Source: Ktedonobacteria bacterium brp13 (GTDB lineage Bacteria; Chloroflexota; Ktedonobacteria; Ktedonobacterales; Ktedonobacteraceae). Taken from it: a stretch of DNA of 64,000 nt. Shown here piece after piece: positions 1 to 8,749 of this stretch. Numbering within the stretch: the first letter of the stretch is position 1; each line of letters opens with the position of its first letter. The notes below the pieces were generated by a model. The model did no database searches, was not told the origin of the DNA, and worked only from the letters and a program-made list of their open reading frames with translations. The stretch is taken from contig AP024096.1 in the NCBI GenBank assembly GCA_015099395.1, forward strand, positions 4,340,001-4,404,000. The letters are read 5' to 3'. Position numbers and translations under genes: made by a program.

Positions 1-723
1 CCCGCTATCGCCGCGCTGGCACAGGGACGCATGGGGATCAATGATGACATCGAGACGCAACAGGACAAGAAGACCTTTGCCCTCGATATTATGAACGGTG
101 CCCTTGGTACGCTGGATGCGGTCTACTCTGCCATTGGCTTGATTAAAGCGCAGCGAGCCCATAAAGCACTGGTCGTTGCCTCCGAGGTCGAGAACAATCG
201 CCAGAGTAAGCACGAAGAGTACGGTCTGGTTGGCATCGCAGAGACCGGCTCGGCACTATTGTTAGAGGAGAGCCCGGACGGCAAGACCGGCTTCGGCAAC
301 TTTGTCTTCCGCGACTTCCCTGAATACGTCGAGCTACGCAACGTCCACTCCACGCCTGAACCGCAGAACAATCAGCTGGTCATGCTGAATAAGACCGATC
401 CGCAGATCATGCAGGCCTATCTGCGCTGCATTCGTGAAACCGTCGCTGAACTCTTAGAGATTGAACAACTAGAGATGTCGCAGATCAGCGTCATCTTGCC
501 GCCCCAGATCTCATCCGCCTTTGTGGACGAGCTGAGCAACGAGCTACACGTTGCACGCGAGCACTTTGTCGATGTCCAGCCGGAACATGACCTCTTTACG
601 TCGTCACTGGCTTACGCATTCGCAGATGTACAGCAACAGCACAAAGCACAGGCAGGCGATATCGGTCTGATCATCAACGTCGGTGCCGGTATCCAGGTCG
701 GTTGCGCAACGTATCATTTCTAA
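1..723 (+). CDS. 3-oxoacyl-ACP synthase III-like protein (5' end cut by window)
   Basis: The reading frame is open to the left window edge, so the N-terminus is missing. The visible ~240 residues have the layout of the thiolase/KAS-III fold C-terminal half and end in the typical glycine-rich strand NVGAGIQVGCATYHF. The region where FabH enzymes carry the nucleophilic Cys reads DIMNGALGTLDA with Ala at that place, and the usual catalytic His region reads ILPPQISSAF without His. It may therefore be a non-condensing relative or act in an unusual way. A type II thioesterase follows on the same strand, which suggests the tail of a polyketide, lipid or other natural-product cluster. The fold assignment is good; the function is open. 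Confidence 0.7.
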   Translation, partial: PAIAALAQGRMGINDDIETQQDKKTFALDIMNGALGTLDAVYSAIGLIKAQRAHKALVVASEVENNRQSKHEEYGLVGIAETGSALLLEESPDGKTGFGNFVFRDFPEYVELRNVHSTPEPQNNQLVMLNKTDPQIMQAYLRCIRETVAELLEIEQLEMSQISVILPPQISSAFVDELSNELHVAREHFVDVQPEHDLFTSSLAYAFADVQQQHKAQAGDIGLIINVGAGIQVGCATYHF

Positions 724-797
724 GATCTTATTCCGAAAACCAACGCGACTAACGTCGCTAGTGCTCGCACACGCAAGTTTTCGGATAAGTAGTAAGC
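722..797 (+). repeat. Dispersed palindromic repeat, copy 1
   Basis: It starts inside the stop codon of the preceding gene. The stem is CCGAAAAC (733-740) with GTTTTCGG (777-784). The conserved blocks are CCAACGCGACT after the left arm and GGATAAGTAGTAAGC at the right. Related copies are at 1665, 47203 and 51135 (minus strand). The stem sequence changes in copy 2 but still pairs, so the fold appears to be conserved. Confidence 0.7.
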
Positions 798-841
798 AGA
801 GCAGAGCAGACTTTTTCTCCATCAAGGAGATTTCACCATAG

Positions 842-871
842 AGAGGGCTTCGTATCTGTACGAAGCCCTCT
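842..871 (+). terminator. Hairpin terminator
   Basis: A perfect 13-bp inverted repeat, arm AGAGGGCTTCGTA, with a TCTG loop, is followed by TCTAC. It lies between the ketosynthase-like gene and the thioesterase, which would separate their transcripts. Confidence 0.6.
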
Positions 872-908
872 TCTACTAGTACTAGAACAGGTCAGGTTAT
901 AAAAGAGG

Positions 909-1664
909 ATGGCAGTATCACCCTGGATCTTAGCACCTACGACGCGAGCAACACTACACGCAAAAAACAGGCTCTTCTGCCTGCCATATGCCGGAGGAGG
1001 AGCCTCCATCTATCGCACATGGGCGTACTATCTACCACCCGAGGTAGAAGTCTGCCCCATCCAGCTACCAGGGCGCGAGGGTCGTTTTAGCGAGCAACCC
1101 TATAAACGCATCGAGCCTCTGATCCAGGATCTCATCCCGGTGCTCCTCCCCTACATGGATCGCCCCTTCCAGATCTTTGGACACAGTATGGGCGCACTGA
1201 TCACCCTACAACTGGTACGTGAGCTACGGCGTCAGGGTCTCCAACCGCCCACCCAACTCTTCGTCTCAGCCCGTCCAGCACCACAGTTACCACGAAGACG
1301 TAAATTACTGTATACCCAGCCCGACGACGAATTCAAAAATACGCTGAAAACACTGGGCGGAACACCCGAAGCAGTCCTGCAAAACGCCGAACTCATGGAA
1401 CTATTCTTACCCTTGATCCGCGCCGACTTCGAACTCGTCGAAACCTTCTCCTACAAAGAAGAGGCACCACTCGCCATCCCTATCGCCTCCTTCGGCAGCA
1501 ACGACGATCCCGATGTCAACGCAGAAGAGGTCTTAGCCTGGGAGACGCATACCAGCCGCACCTTCAGCAGCAAAATGTTCCCTGGCAACCACTTCTATCT
1601 CCACACCCACCAGGAATTATTACTGGCAACCATAAAACAATATTACGATCTTTATCATTTATAA
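909..1664 (+). CDS. Type II thioesterase (alpha/beta hydrolase)
   Basis: The 251-residue protein matches the GrsT/TEII family that removes wrong or stalled acyl groups from carrier proteins of NRPS and PKS lines. It shows the N-terminal LFCLPYAGGGAS strand-turn, the QLPGREGRF motif, the nucleophile elbow GHSMGAL (Ser near residue 97) and the C-terminal catalytic His in GNHFYLH. Length is normal for the family. The ATG is preceded by AAAAGAGG. It follows a KAS-III-like gene on the same strand, which fits a biosynthetic cluster lying mostly to the left of this window. The substrate cannot be told. Confidence 0.9.
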   Translation: MAVSPWILAPTTRATLHAKNRLFCLPYAGGGASIYRTWAYYLPPEVEVCPIQLPGREGRFSEQPYKRIEPLIQDLIPVLLPYMDRPFQIFGHSMGALITLQLVRELRRQGLQPPTQLFVSARPAPQLPRRRKLLYTQPDDEFKNTLKTLGGTPEAVLQNAELMELFLPLIRADFELVETFSYKEEAPLAIPIASFGSNDDPDVNAEEVLAWETHTSRTFSSKMFPGNHFYLHTHQELLLATIKQYYDLYHL

Positions 1665-1736
1665 TCGTATTCCGCACACCAATGCGACTTTCATCACTTA
1701 TCCTCTACACACAGGTGTGCGGATCAGCAGTAAGCA
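1665..1736 (+). repeat. Dispersed palindromic repeat, copy 2
   Basis: It begins directly after the thioesterase stop codon. The stem is CCGCACACC (1672-1680) with GGTGTGCGG (1714-1722). Compared with copies 1 and 3 both arms changed together and pairing is kept. The blocks AATGCGACT and GGATCAGCAGTAAGC are conserved. Confidence 0.7.
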
Positions 1737-1823
1737 CAGAGAACCAGGATACCCTGATCATTGCCCACGTATTCTGGTTCTCTTACTGGGGTCTGTGACG
1801 CAAAAGAATACCCCTTCTATCGA

Positions 1824-3107
1824 TCACCCAAAAACCTCCATTGATCTATTCACCTTGCGCAGGACTTTCCAGAACGTTTTCACCTCCTTGTATGCGGGCA
1901 CAACATCCTTTGCTAGCACACTTATTGTCAGCAAGAGCACCGGCCCAACTTTGCTCACCACCATCCACTGCCAGCCCAACGTCCCTGGATAGGGACCATA
2001 GATGCTATCCACAGTCACATTTATATGCCAGTAATTGAGCAGCACAAACGCACTGGGTAAGCATGTCAGAAGGATAAGACATCGAGACAAACGTGTCTGA
2101 AATTCTGGGCAGCAGACCAGGCACATCGCAATCACAGGCGCGAGGCTTGTCCATTGATATTCGTACACCAGATCGTAAAAACAGAGGTAATAGACCACTG
2201 CCAGAAACATCCCCTTGGTGACGTGGACACGTTTCAGCGAGCCGAAAAAGAGCACCAGGGCCAGCGCCATCCCATCGATCACCGTGATCGCGATCCCCGG
2301 TAGCGGTGTGCTATACAGCAGTGCCCGGAGCGTAATGATTTGAACCGGGCCATCGGTGCTTGTTGAGAGCAAGCGCGTGCTTAGATTACTGAGGTAGTAG
2401 GAGTCGGAGCCGTTGATGAGAAACACCCCCGTCAGGACGGCAAAGAGGCAGATGCCAATCAGTACCAACTTGCATCGATGTTTGCAGAGCAGTACACCAA
2501 GCCAGAGGATGCCAATTGGTTTGACCAGCAAGGTTAGGCAGTACAGCACGCCACCCCAACGCTCGCTCTGGTTCTTCACCAGGGCAATCAGCAAGAGCAG
2601 CAGGAACACGTTGAGCACGGATTGAAACTGAGAAATTGCTATTTCCAGGTACTGCGAGGCATTGGCCAACAGGACGAACACCGCCAGCCCGATATACTTC
2701 TCCTTGCGGAAGCTCCAGAAGAAGTAGGCCGTGACGGCCAGCGTAAACAGAAGTTTGACGATCATCCAGGCGTAAAATGCCTGTGTGGGCGAAAGTAGGA
2801 GCAACGGCGTCCCTACAACTAACGTGAAAAACGGATGGTACACATTGCTATTCACAACATGCCCGCTGGCGTAGACCGCGCCATTCGGCAACGGCGTACC
2901 AACCAGGCTGCCCCCGTGCCAATAGGCATAGGCACCGTTGGGGATCTGGTAAAAGTCCATCCCCTGACAACAATGATGCAAGGAGTAACCCGTAAAGAGG
3001 CTGGTGAACCAGCCAGTATGAAATGCTGAGATAAAATACAACAATTGAATGAAGGCTCCAAGATAGATGAGTTTGTATCTCATGAAATGCTGAACATACG
3101 TGTGCAT
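1824..3107 (-). CDS. Polytopic membrane protein, GT87/DUF2029-like glycosyltransferase
   Basis: A 427-residue very hydrophobic protein with roughly ten predicted membrane segments. The first large extracytoplasmic loop carries an acidic-aromatic motif (GMDFYQIPNGAYAY) as in GT-C type polyprenol-phosphate-mannose-dependent transferases (GT87). The loop reading SNVYHPFF and the helix pattern also fit that family. Its likely role is adding a sugar to a lipid or protein on the outer face of the membrane. It is convergent with the thioesterase and lies downstream of an ECF sigma/anti-sigma pair. Family placement rests on overall pattern, so the substrate is unknown. Confidence 0.6.
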   Translation of the reverse strand: MHTYVQHFMRYKLIYLGAFIQLLYFISAFHTGWFTSLFTGYSLHHCCQGMDFYQIPNGAYAYWHGGSLVGTPLPNGAVYASGHVVNSNVYHPFFTLVVGTPLLLLSPTQAFYAWMIVKLLFTLAVTAYFFWSFRKEKYIGLAVFVLLANASQYLEIAISQFQSVLNVFLLLLLIALVKNQSERWGGVLYCLTLLVKPIGILWLGVLLCKHRCKLVLIGICLFAVLTGVFLINGSDSYYLSNLSTRLLSTSTDGPVQIITLRALLYSTPLPGIAITVIDGMALALVLFFGSLKRVHVTKGMFLAVVYYLCFYDLVYEYQWTSLAPVIAMCLVCCPEFQTRLSRCLILLTCLPSAFVLLNYWHINVTVDSIYGPYPGTLGWQWMVVSKVGPVLLLTISVLAKDVVPAYKEVKTFWKVLRKVNRSMEVFG

Positions 3108-3148
3108 CGATCCTTCTTTCTTTTCTTTGTTTGTATATAGAGCAGAGT

Positions 3149-3691
3149 TTATGGCACGAGAGTCAGGGTAGGTGTGCCCGTCGGCACGTGAGTCGGGGCA
3201 GGTGTGGCCATCGGCACGGGAGTCGGGGTAGGTGTGGCCGTCGGTCTGGAAATGGGATGGGGATGCGCCGCGCTATTGCTCGTGTATGTGGCTATAGCAA
3301 AAATTGCCACAGTACTCAGAAGAAGACAGCAAGCGAGAACCACTGCCACCAGGAGGGGGAGTGGTCTGCGTACAGATCGCCTTCTGCTTCCTCTCACCAT
3401 CTGCCCTGGCGCAGGTGCCATTTCCTCTAATCTTTCGTGGCCCAAAAAGGGAGAGAACGCCATGCTGCTCTTGTTGAAAGCCGGATCGTGCGCGAAAGTA
3501 TCTGCTGACAGGGCAAATGTACGCAACCGGGTGCGGATCTGTGCTATTTCTGCCAGGTCTTTACGGCATGTTTCGCATACCTGGAGGTGAGCGGTGAGTG
3601 CCTGGTGCTTCGCAACAGCCAGTTCACCTGCTGCATAGTCTCCTAGCAAAGCCTGTGCTCTGCGATGGGTCATTTTTATTTGCCTCTTCAT
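3149..3691 (-). CDS. Anti-sigma factor, zinc-finger (zf-HC2) type, membrane anchored
   Basis: The N-terminal ~60 residues hold the zinc-binding anti-sigma motif HxxxCxxC (HLQVCETC). This is followed by a basic linker, one membrane segment near residues 108-133 and a short outside tail of Pro/Thr repeats (PTATPTPTPVP and variants). Its start codon overlaps the stop of the sigma factor gene by one base (TAATG), so the two are translationally coupled. The expected role is to hold the cognate ECF sigma factor at the membrane until a signal releases it. The low-complexity tail has no recognisable sensor domain; its coding DNA holds a tandem GTCGGGGTAGGTGTG-like repeat. Confidence 0.85.
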   Translation of the reverse strand: MKRQIKMTHRRAQALLGDYAAGELAVAKHQALTAHLQVCETCRKDLAEIAQIRTRLRTFALSADTFAHDPAFNKSSMAFSPFLGHERLEEMAPAPGQMVRGSRRRSVRRPLPLLVAVVLACCLLLSTVAIFAIATYTSNSAAHPHPISRPTATPTPTPVPMATPAPTHVPTGTPTLTLVP

Positions 3692-4308
3692 TATGATACC
3701 TCCAGGCCCAGTTCTTTAGACGCTTTACGCAATGCGATCAGTGCTCGCTGCGTACGCTTGCGCACTGCCTCGTTACTCAAACCCAGACGTTCGGCAGTCT
3801 CACGGTAACGCTCGCCGTCTATAAAGTGTGCAATCAGACAAATAGCTTCATCTGTTTTGAGTTTGAGCAAGGCCATACGTAGGAGTTCGCGCGTGATATA
3901 GCGCTCTTCCATGGACAGGTGCTCCTGCGCTGGAAATGCTGGCTCTCTCTCGATATTTCGTTCCCTGGTTCTGTGTGTCTGCCAATCGCTGTAGCGTTCG
4001 CGTACTGAGTGCTTGCGCAGAAATGTGAGAGCTTTGTTGGTAGCAATACGATAGATCCAGGGTGCAAGTGGGTGCCCAGTTGTCCCAGTAAAGCCAGATC
4101 TCCAGCCAGGTAGCTCCTGAAAAACCGTGAGAAAAGTTTCTTGTAATATATCTAGTGTATTTTCCCTATTGCCTAACATTTGTAATAAAAAAGCGAAGAG
4201 GCGGGGCTCATAATAGGTCACCAGAGGGCGAAAAGCCTCGAGGTCTCCCCCGCGAAAGCGCTTCACGAGATCAAGCTCTTCGGCCTCCGGCAGGTTGGAT
4301 ATGTTCAC
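3691..4308 (-). CDS. ECF-type RNA polymerase sigma factor
   Basis: A 205-residue sigma-70 family protein. Region 2 covers about residues 22-90 (YYEPRLFAFLLQMLGN, then DILQETFLTVFQ). Region 4 covers about 140-200 (helix-turn-helix around YRETAERLGLSNEAVRKR). There is no region 3, as usual for extracytoplasmic function sigma factors. It is the first gene of a two-gene operon with its zinc-finger anti-sigma factor, overlapping it by one base. The regulon cannot be read from this window; the GT87-like gene further along the same strand is a candidate. Confidence 0.93.
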   Translation of the reverse strand: MNISNLPEAEELDLVKRFRGGDLEAFRPLVTYYEPRLFAFLLQMLGNRENTLDILQETFLTVFQELPGWRSGFTGTTGHPLAPWIYRIATNKALTFLRKHSVRERYSDWQTHRTRERNIEREPAFPAQEHLSMEERYITRELLRMALLKLKTDEAICLIAHFIDGERYRETAERLGLSNEAVRKRTQRALIALRKASKELGLEVS

Positions 4309-4386
4309 AAATAAGATACCTTTTTCATAAGTAATAGATCCTGCTTAAGGTGAGCAAAATGCTGAGTAGGCTAAACCCCTGATATT

Positions 4387-4578
4387 GTGCTCTGTGGAGT
4401 AACGTTTACATGGCCCAAAAGCGGACAAGATACGTTGTATTTCCTAGAAGAAAGAGGGAAAGATCAAGAACTGCTTCTTAAATTTAGAAAACAGTTTAGA
4501 TTATTGGAGCGACAAGGTTTTATTACGGTATGGTCTGATATAGATATCGGTGCAGGAATGGAATGGGAAATCAAGAAT
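4387..4578 (+). pseudogene. Remnant of a TIR-domain protein
   Basis: The reading frame translates to a stretch, DQELLLKFRKQFRLLERQGF then ITVWSDIDIGAGMEWE, that matches the middle of bacterial TIR domains (conserved pattern ...LExxGLIxxWxDxxIxxGxEW). The start of the domain (the SYAHxD strand) is missing. The frame then runs into a terminator hairpin and antisense of the aminotransferase. It is most likely a decayed fragment of a TIR effector. Confidence 0.55.
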
Positions 4579-4621
4579 ATGTCAGGCATGGTTCAAGCTC
4601 ACTTTGAACCATGCCTGACAT
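4579..4621 (-). terminator. Terminator of the aminotransferase gene
   Basis: A perfect 18-bp inverted repeat, arm ATGTCAGGCATGGTTCAA, with a 7-base loop lies just beyond the stop of the minus-strand aminotransferase and is followed on that strand by ATTCTTGATTT. Confidence 0.7.
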
Positions 4622-4646
4622 GGAAAAATCCCCTCTTTAGAGACTA

Positions 4647-5825
4647 CTACGCACGTACATGCTGCGCCAGCTTCGCCAGCGGCTCTTGCGCCGCCAGTAA
4701 CGCTTCGTCGGTCTTACAAAACGAAAAACGGACGTAATCTTTGCCGATATGGATATGTTCCGCACTATACATTGTCTCTAGCGGGATGCAGGCAACGCCG
4801 ATCTGCTGGATAAGGAAACGTGCGAACTCCATCGGCATCCCTTGAAAGACCCTGGAGAAGTCGGTCAGGATAAAGTACGTTCCTTGCGGCTCACTATACT
4901 TGAGTCCACTACCCGCCAAAGCACGCATCAATAACTGCACTTTGGCTTCGTACATTGCTCGGAACTGTTGATAATAGCTATCCGGCATGTTGAGCGCATA
5001 GGCGATACCTTGCTGCGTGGGATGATGGACGGCGAAGGTGATAAACTGATGGGCTCGTGCAACGCCATCCAGCACGTCGGGATGTCCGTAGACCCAGCCG
5101 ATCTTCCAGCCTGTGGCGCTAAAGCTTTTACCTGAACTGCTGACCGCTACAGTACGTTTGAACATGCCGGGCAGGGTCGCGATGTGCAGATAGTGCGCAT
5201 CCTTTAATGTGAGGTGCTCATACACTTCGTCAAGGATCACGGTCACATCGTACTCAATACAGAGTTCAGAGATCAGTGTCAGCTCTTCACGGGTGAAGAC
5301 ACGACCAGTAGGATTGTGCGGCGTATTGATAATAATCGCCCGTGTCCTGGCTGTAAAGGCGGCACGCAGCTCGGCCTCGTCGAAGGTCCAGGTGGGTGGG
5401 TGAAGTGGCACAAAGACAGGCGTCGCACCCGCCATAATAATATCCGGCACATAGCAATCGTAGAATGGCTCGATCACGATCACTTCATCACCTGGATCGA
5501 CCAGGCCCAGGATACAGGCGAGCAGACCCTCTGTGGCTCCGCTTGTTACAACCACACCCTGTAACGGATCAATATCCAGGCCATAAAAACGCCGGGCATG
5601 CTCAGCAACCGCATGACGCAGCTCGGCAGTGCCAGGCCCGGGCGCATATTGATTATGCTGCCCATCGTGCAGAGCTGCATTCACCTGCTCGACAATAGCA
5701 GGTGGAGTATCAAAGTCAGGCCGGCCCTGTCCCAGATTGAGGGCATTGTACTGCTGGGCCAGGCCATTTATCTCTGTAAAGATAGTGGTGCCAAAGGTCT
5801 CAACGCGACGAGAATAAAACGGCAT
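4647..5825 (-). CDS. PLP-dependent class I/II aminotransferase
   Basis: A 392-residue fold-type I aminotransferase. It shows the substrate loop GQGRPDF, the NTPHNPTGRVF motif, the DEVYEHL motif (cofactor Asp and Tyr), the PLP-binding Lys in SSSGKSFSATGWKIGW and the C-terminal substrate Arg in YVRFSFCK. It is closest in pattern to the methionine/kynurenine and N-succinyldiaminopimelate aminotransferase subgroup. A good Shine-Dalgarno, AGGAG, lies before the ATG. It is transcribed divergently from glpK. The exact amino donor cannot be decided here. Confidence 0.9.
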   Translation of the reverse strand: MPFYSRRVETFGTTIFTEINGLAQQYNALNLGQGRPDFDTPPAIVEQVNAALHDGQHNQYAPGPGTAELRHAVAEHARRFYGLDIDPLQGVVVTSGATEGLLACILGLVDPGDEVIVIEPFYDCYVPDIIMAGATPVFVPLHPPTWTFDEAELRAAFTARTRAIIINTPHNPTGRVFTREELTLISELCIEYDVTVILDEVYEHLTLKDAHYLHIATLPGMFKRTVAVSSSGKSFSATGWKIGWVYGHPDVLDGVARAHQFITFAVHHPTQQGIAYALNMPDSYYQQFRAMYEAKVQLLMRALAGSGLKYSEPQGTYFILTDFSRVFQGMPMEFARFLIQQIGVACIPLETMYSAEHIHIGKDYVRFSFCKTDEALLAAQEPLAKLAQHVRA

Positions 5826-6066
5826 ACGACTGCTCCTACTCTTCGGAATACAATTTTACTCTCATTATATGCTATAGAGAGTCGACTGTAGCTAGATCGA
5901 CATGCAAATTTTCAGACACACTAGCAGCGATAACGTGAACGGTGGATAGAACAGGAACTATACCGTGTCTCTTTCTAACATTGTTCAACGTTACTTGAGA
6001 AGGTCGCAAAAAAGTGTTTGGAGAGTGCATGAAAGTGCATGGCATTTACTTGACAAAGGAGCAGCA

Positions 6067-7575
6067 ATGACAAAGTACATCCTGAGTCTGGATCAAGGTA
6101 CTACCAGTTCACGTGCCATGATCTTCAACCACACAGGGAATATCGTGAGTGTTGACCAGCAAGAGTTTCCTCAGATCTATCCAGCCCCTGGCTTCGTCGA
6201 GCATAATCCCGAAGATATCTGGTCCACGCAGATTGCAGTCGCTAAAAATGCAATGCGCAAAGCGGGTGCCAAGGCCACTGATATCGTTGCACTGGGCATT
6301 ACGAATCAACGCGAAACTACGGTCGTCTGGGAGAAATCTACGGGGAAACCAGTCTATAATGCGATCGTCTGGCAGAGCCGCCTGACCGTTCCTATCTGTG
6401 AAGAGCTAACAGCCAAAGGCTTTGACAAGGAGATTCGGGAACGCACTGGCCTGGTCACCGATGCCTATTTCTCAGGTACCAAGGTGAAATGGATCCTCGA
6501 CAATGTCGAGGGGGCACGCGCAAAGGCCGAACGCGGAGAGCTCCTCTTCGGCAATATCGATACCTTCCTCATCTGGCGGCTTACATCTGGACGCTTACAT
6601 ATCACTGACTACACCAATGCCTCACGTACGCTTATGTTCAATATCTATACGAAAGAATGGGATGATGTCATTCTCAATGAGCTTGGTGTCCCGCGCTCAA
6701 TGCTCCCAACGGTGATGCCTTCCAGTGCGGTCTACGGTGAGACAGATGCCCAATTCTTTGGTGGACCAATTCGGATCGCCGGTATCGCTGGTGACCAGCA
6801 AGCAGCCACATTCGGGCAGGTCTGCTACGAGATAGGGACAGCCAAGAATACTTATGGGACTGGCTGCTTTATGCTGATGAATACCGGTGGGCAAGGGATT
6901 CACTCCAAGAATGGCTTGTTGACAACGATCGCCTGGGGACTGGGGAAAAAGGAATCACCTGAACTGACGTATGCACTGGAAGGAAGTATCTTCATTGCTG
7001 GTGCCGCTGTCCAATGGTTGCGCGACGAACTACACGCGATCCGCTCCAGTGTCGAGATCGAGTCACTGGCACAGACAGAAGAAGATAACGGCGGTATCTA
7101 TCTTGTACCTGCCTTTGTGGGGCTGGGCGCACCCTACTGGGACTCCAATGCACGCGGTACTATCGTAGGCATTACACGAGGCACGACGATGGGCCATATC
7201 GCCCACGCAATTCTGGAGTCGATGTGCTATCAGACACGTGATGTCCTCTCGGCGATGAATGCGGATAGTAATATCCCGACAAAGACGTTACGCGTCGATG
7301 GCGGCGCAGTTATCAATAACCTGCTGATGCAGTTCCAGGCAGACATTTTAGGTATCGCGGTACAACGCCCACAGATTGCAGAGACGACTGCACTCGGAGC
7401 CGCCTACCTGGCGGGTCTTGCTACAAATTTTTGGCAGAGTGAACAAGAGCTGACCGACCTGTGGATTGTTGACCGCACGTTCGAACCACATATGAGCCAG
7501 GATCAGCGAGATAGTCTCTATGCGAACTGGCAGCGGGCCGTCGAGCGCTCGCGCAATTGGATTCAAAGTAAATAG
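6067..7575 (+). CDS. glpK: Glycerol kinase
   Basis: The protein phosphorylates glycerol to glycerol-3-phosphate with ATP. The ATG at 6067 is chosen over an in-frame one at 5965 because AAAGGAG sits 6 bases upstream and because YILSLDQGTTSSRAMIF is the canonical N-terminus of the FGGY kinase. Other family signatures are TNQRETTVVWEKSTGKP, IVWQSR, the GTKVKWIL region and the ATP-site motif GIAGDQQAATFGQ. The 502-residue length is normal. The glycerol channel gene follows directly, so uptake and trapping of glycerol are coupled. A 14-bp perfect hairpin between them may set their expression ratio. Confidence 0.97.
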   Translation: MTKYILSLDQGTTSSRAMIFNHTGNIVSVDQQEFPQIYPAPGFVEHNPEDIWSTQIAVAKNAMRKAGAKATDIVALGITNQRETTVVWEKSTGKPVYNAIVWQSRLTVPICEELTAKGFDKEIRERTGLVTDAYFSGTKVKWILDNVEGARAKAERGELLFGNIDTFLIWRLTSGRLHITDYTNASRTLMFNIYTKEWDDVILNELGVPRSMLPTVMPSSAVYGETDAQFFGGPIRIAGIAGDQQAATFGQVCYEIGTAKNTYGTGCFMLMNTGGQGIHSKNGLLTTIAWGLGKKESPELTYALEGSIFIAGAAVQWLRDELHAIRSSVEIESLAQTEEDNGGIYLVPAFVGLGAPYWDSNARGTIVGITRGTTMGHIAHAILESMCYQTRDVLSAMNADSNIPTKTLRVDGGAVINNLLMQFQADILGIAVQRPQIAETTALGAAYLAGLATNFWQSEQELTDLWIVDRTFEPHMSQDQRDSLYANWQRAVERSRNWIQSK

Positions 7576-7623
7576 TAGGAAAGGTAGTGGTGCGTACATC
7601 GTTATCTCGTGAGATTACCTCAA

Positions 7624-7654
7624 GCGGATGTATGGTTGCTAACCATACATCCGC
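7624..7654 (+). promoter_or_regulatory. Intercistronic hairpin between glpK and glpF
   Basis: Arms GCGGATGTATGGTT and AACCATACATCCGC pair perfectly over 14 bp with a 3-base loop, 20 bases before the glpF start. No T-run follows. It could be an mRNA processing or stability element or a weak terminator. Confidence 0.5.
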
Positions 7655-7674
7655 GCGCGATTGGAGAGATACCT

Positions 7675-8595
7675 ATGAAAAGTCCAGCTATTGGGAAAAC
7701 CGCATCACCTGCGCTGGCAGGTACACTCGGTGACTGTATTGCTGAGTTCTTCGGTACCATGGTCCTTATATTATTCGGTAATGGGGTCAGTGCTTCCTTC
7801 ATACTCTTCAACACCCTGGGACCCCCCGTCAGAACAACAACCCAACCTATCCCGTTCGCAAACAGCTGGGTACTTATCTCTCTGGGGTGGGGCCTCGCCG
7901 TTATGCTTGGTATCTATGTGGCAGGTGCGGTGAGCGGCGCGCATATAAATCCTGCGGTAACGCTCAGCTTCGCTTCACGTGGCAAATTCCCCTGGCCCAA
8001 GGTCCTGCCTTATATGGGATCACAATTGTTAGGTGCATTTATCGCCGCCGCTATCGTGTACTTCGTCTATAAAGGAGCTATCGATAACGCCATTGCAATA
8101 GCTACAGCGAAAGGTATGCCAAATACGGTCAGTAGTGTTGCTGGCGGCGTCTTCTACACAGCTCCGAAGCCGTTTGTCGGCCTCTTTGGTGCGTTCGGTG
8201 ATGAATTTGTCGGTACAGCCCTTCTGGTAGGGCTCATTTTTGCAATTACTGATGGACGTAATCAGCCTGTACAGGCGAACTTGAACCCTCTGATCATCGG
8301 CCTTGTGATTGTGGCTATCAGCGCATCCTTTGGTTTGAATACCGCTTATGCGATCAATCCTGCTCGTGATTTCGGGCCGCGTCTGTGGGTCGCTGTCGTA
8401 GATTCTGGCAGGAGCCTCAACTCATATACATGGATACCGATCGTTGCGCCTTTACTCGGTGGTGTTGTGGGTGCATACATCTATGACTTTACGGTAGGGC
8501 GTGTGCTAGCAGTACGCCACATGGAAATATCGGGCGAGGCCATCACCAGAGGCAGAGCGGTCCGCGAGCCCCATCGCGATAGTTCTCCCGATTAA
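7675..8595 (+). CDS. glpF: Glycerol uptake facilitator (aquaglyceroporin, MIP family)
   Basis: A 306-residue six-helix channel protein that lets glycerol diffuse across the membrane. Both pore NPA boxes are present: SGAHINPAVTLS and AINPARDFGPR. The latter, with Asp after the Arg, is typical of aquaglyceroporins. The ATG at 7675 has GGAGAG 7 bases upstream and is preferred to an upstream in-frame start at 7609 that would run through the hairpin. It is longer than E. coli GlpF because of a loop after helix 1 (residues about 46-66) and a ~30-residue charged tail. It forms a unit with glpK. Confidence 0.95.
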   Translation: MKSPAIGKTASPALAGTLGDCIAEFFGTMVLILFGNGVSASFILFNTLGPPVRTTTQPIPFANSWVLISLGWGLAVMLGIYVAGAVSGAHINPAVTLSFASRGKFPWPKVLPYMGSQLLGAFIAAAIVYFVYKGAIDNAIAIATAKGMPNTVSSVAGGVFYTAPKPFVGLFGAFGDEFVGTALLVGLIFAITDGRNQPVQANLNPLIIGLVIVAISASFGLNTAYAINPARDFGPRLWVAVVDSGRSLNSYTWIPIVAPLLGGVVGAYIYDFTVGRVLAVRHMEISGEAITRGRAVREPHRDSSPD

Positions 8596-8626
8596 CAGCT
8601 ACCTGATTACTATTCAGTGAAAGCAA

Positions 8627-8656
8627 GGGGGCTACGTAACTCATTACGTAGCCCCC
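8627..8656 (+). terminator. Terminator of glpK-glpF
   Basis: A 13-bp perfect stem, arm GGGGGCTACGTAA, with loop CTCA is followed by the A/T-rich ATTATCATTAT, 31 bases after the glpF stop. Confidence 0.75.
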
Positions 8657-8749
8657 ATTATCATTATAGACAAAAACATACGCGCACTCGACAACGTGAG
8701 AGCCACCCTCACCGGTATGACACTCTGGCCACGGATGTGAGGAACTCCG

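Noticed and set aside
5965..6066. Longer N-terminus of glycerol kinase
   Set aside because: The ATG at 6067 has a proper ribosome site and the canonical family N-terminus; the extra 34 residues have no support.
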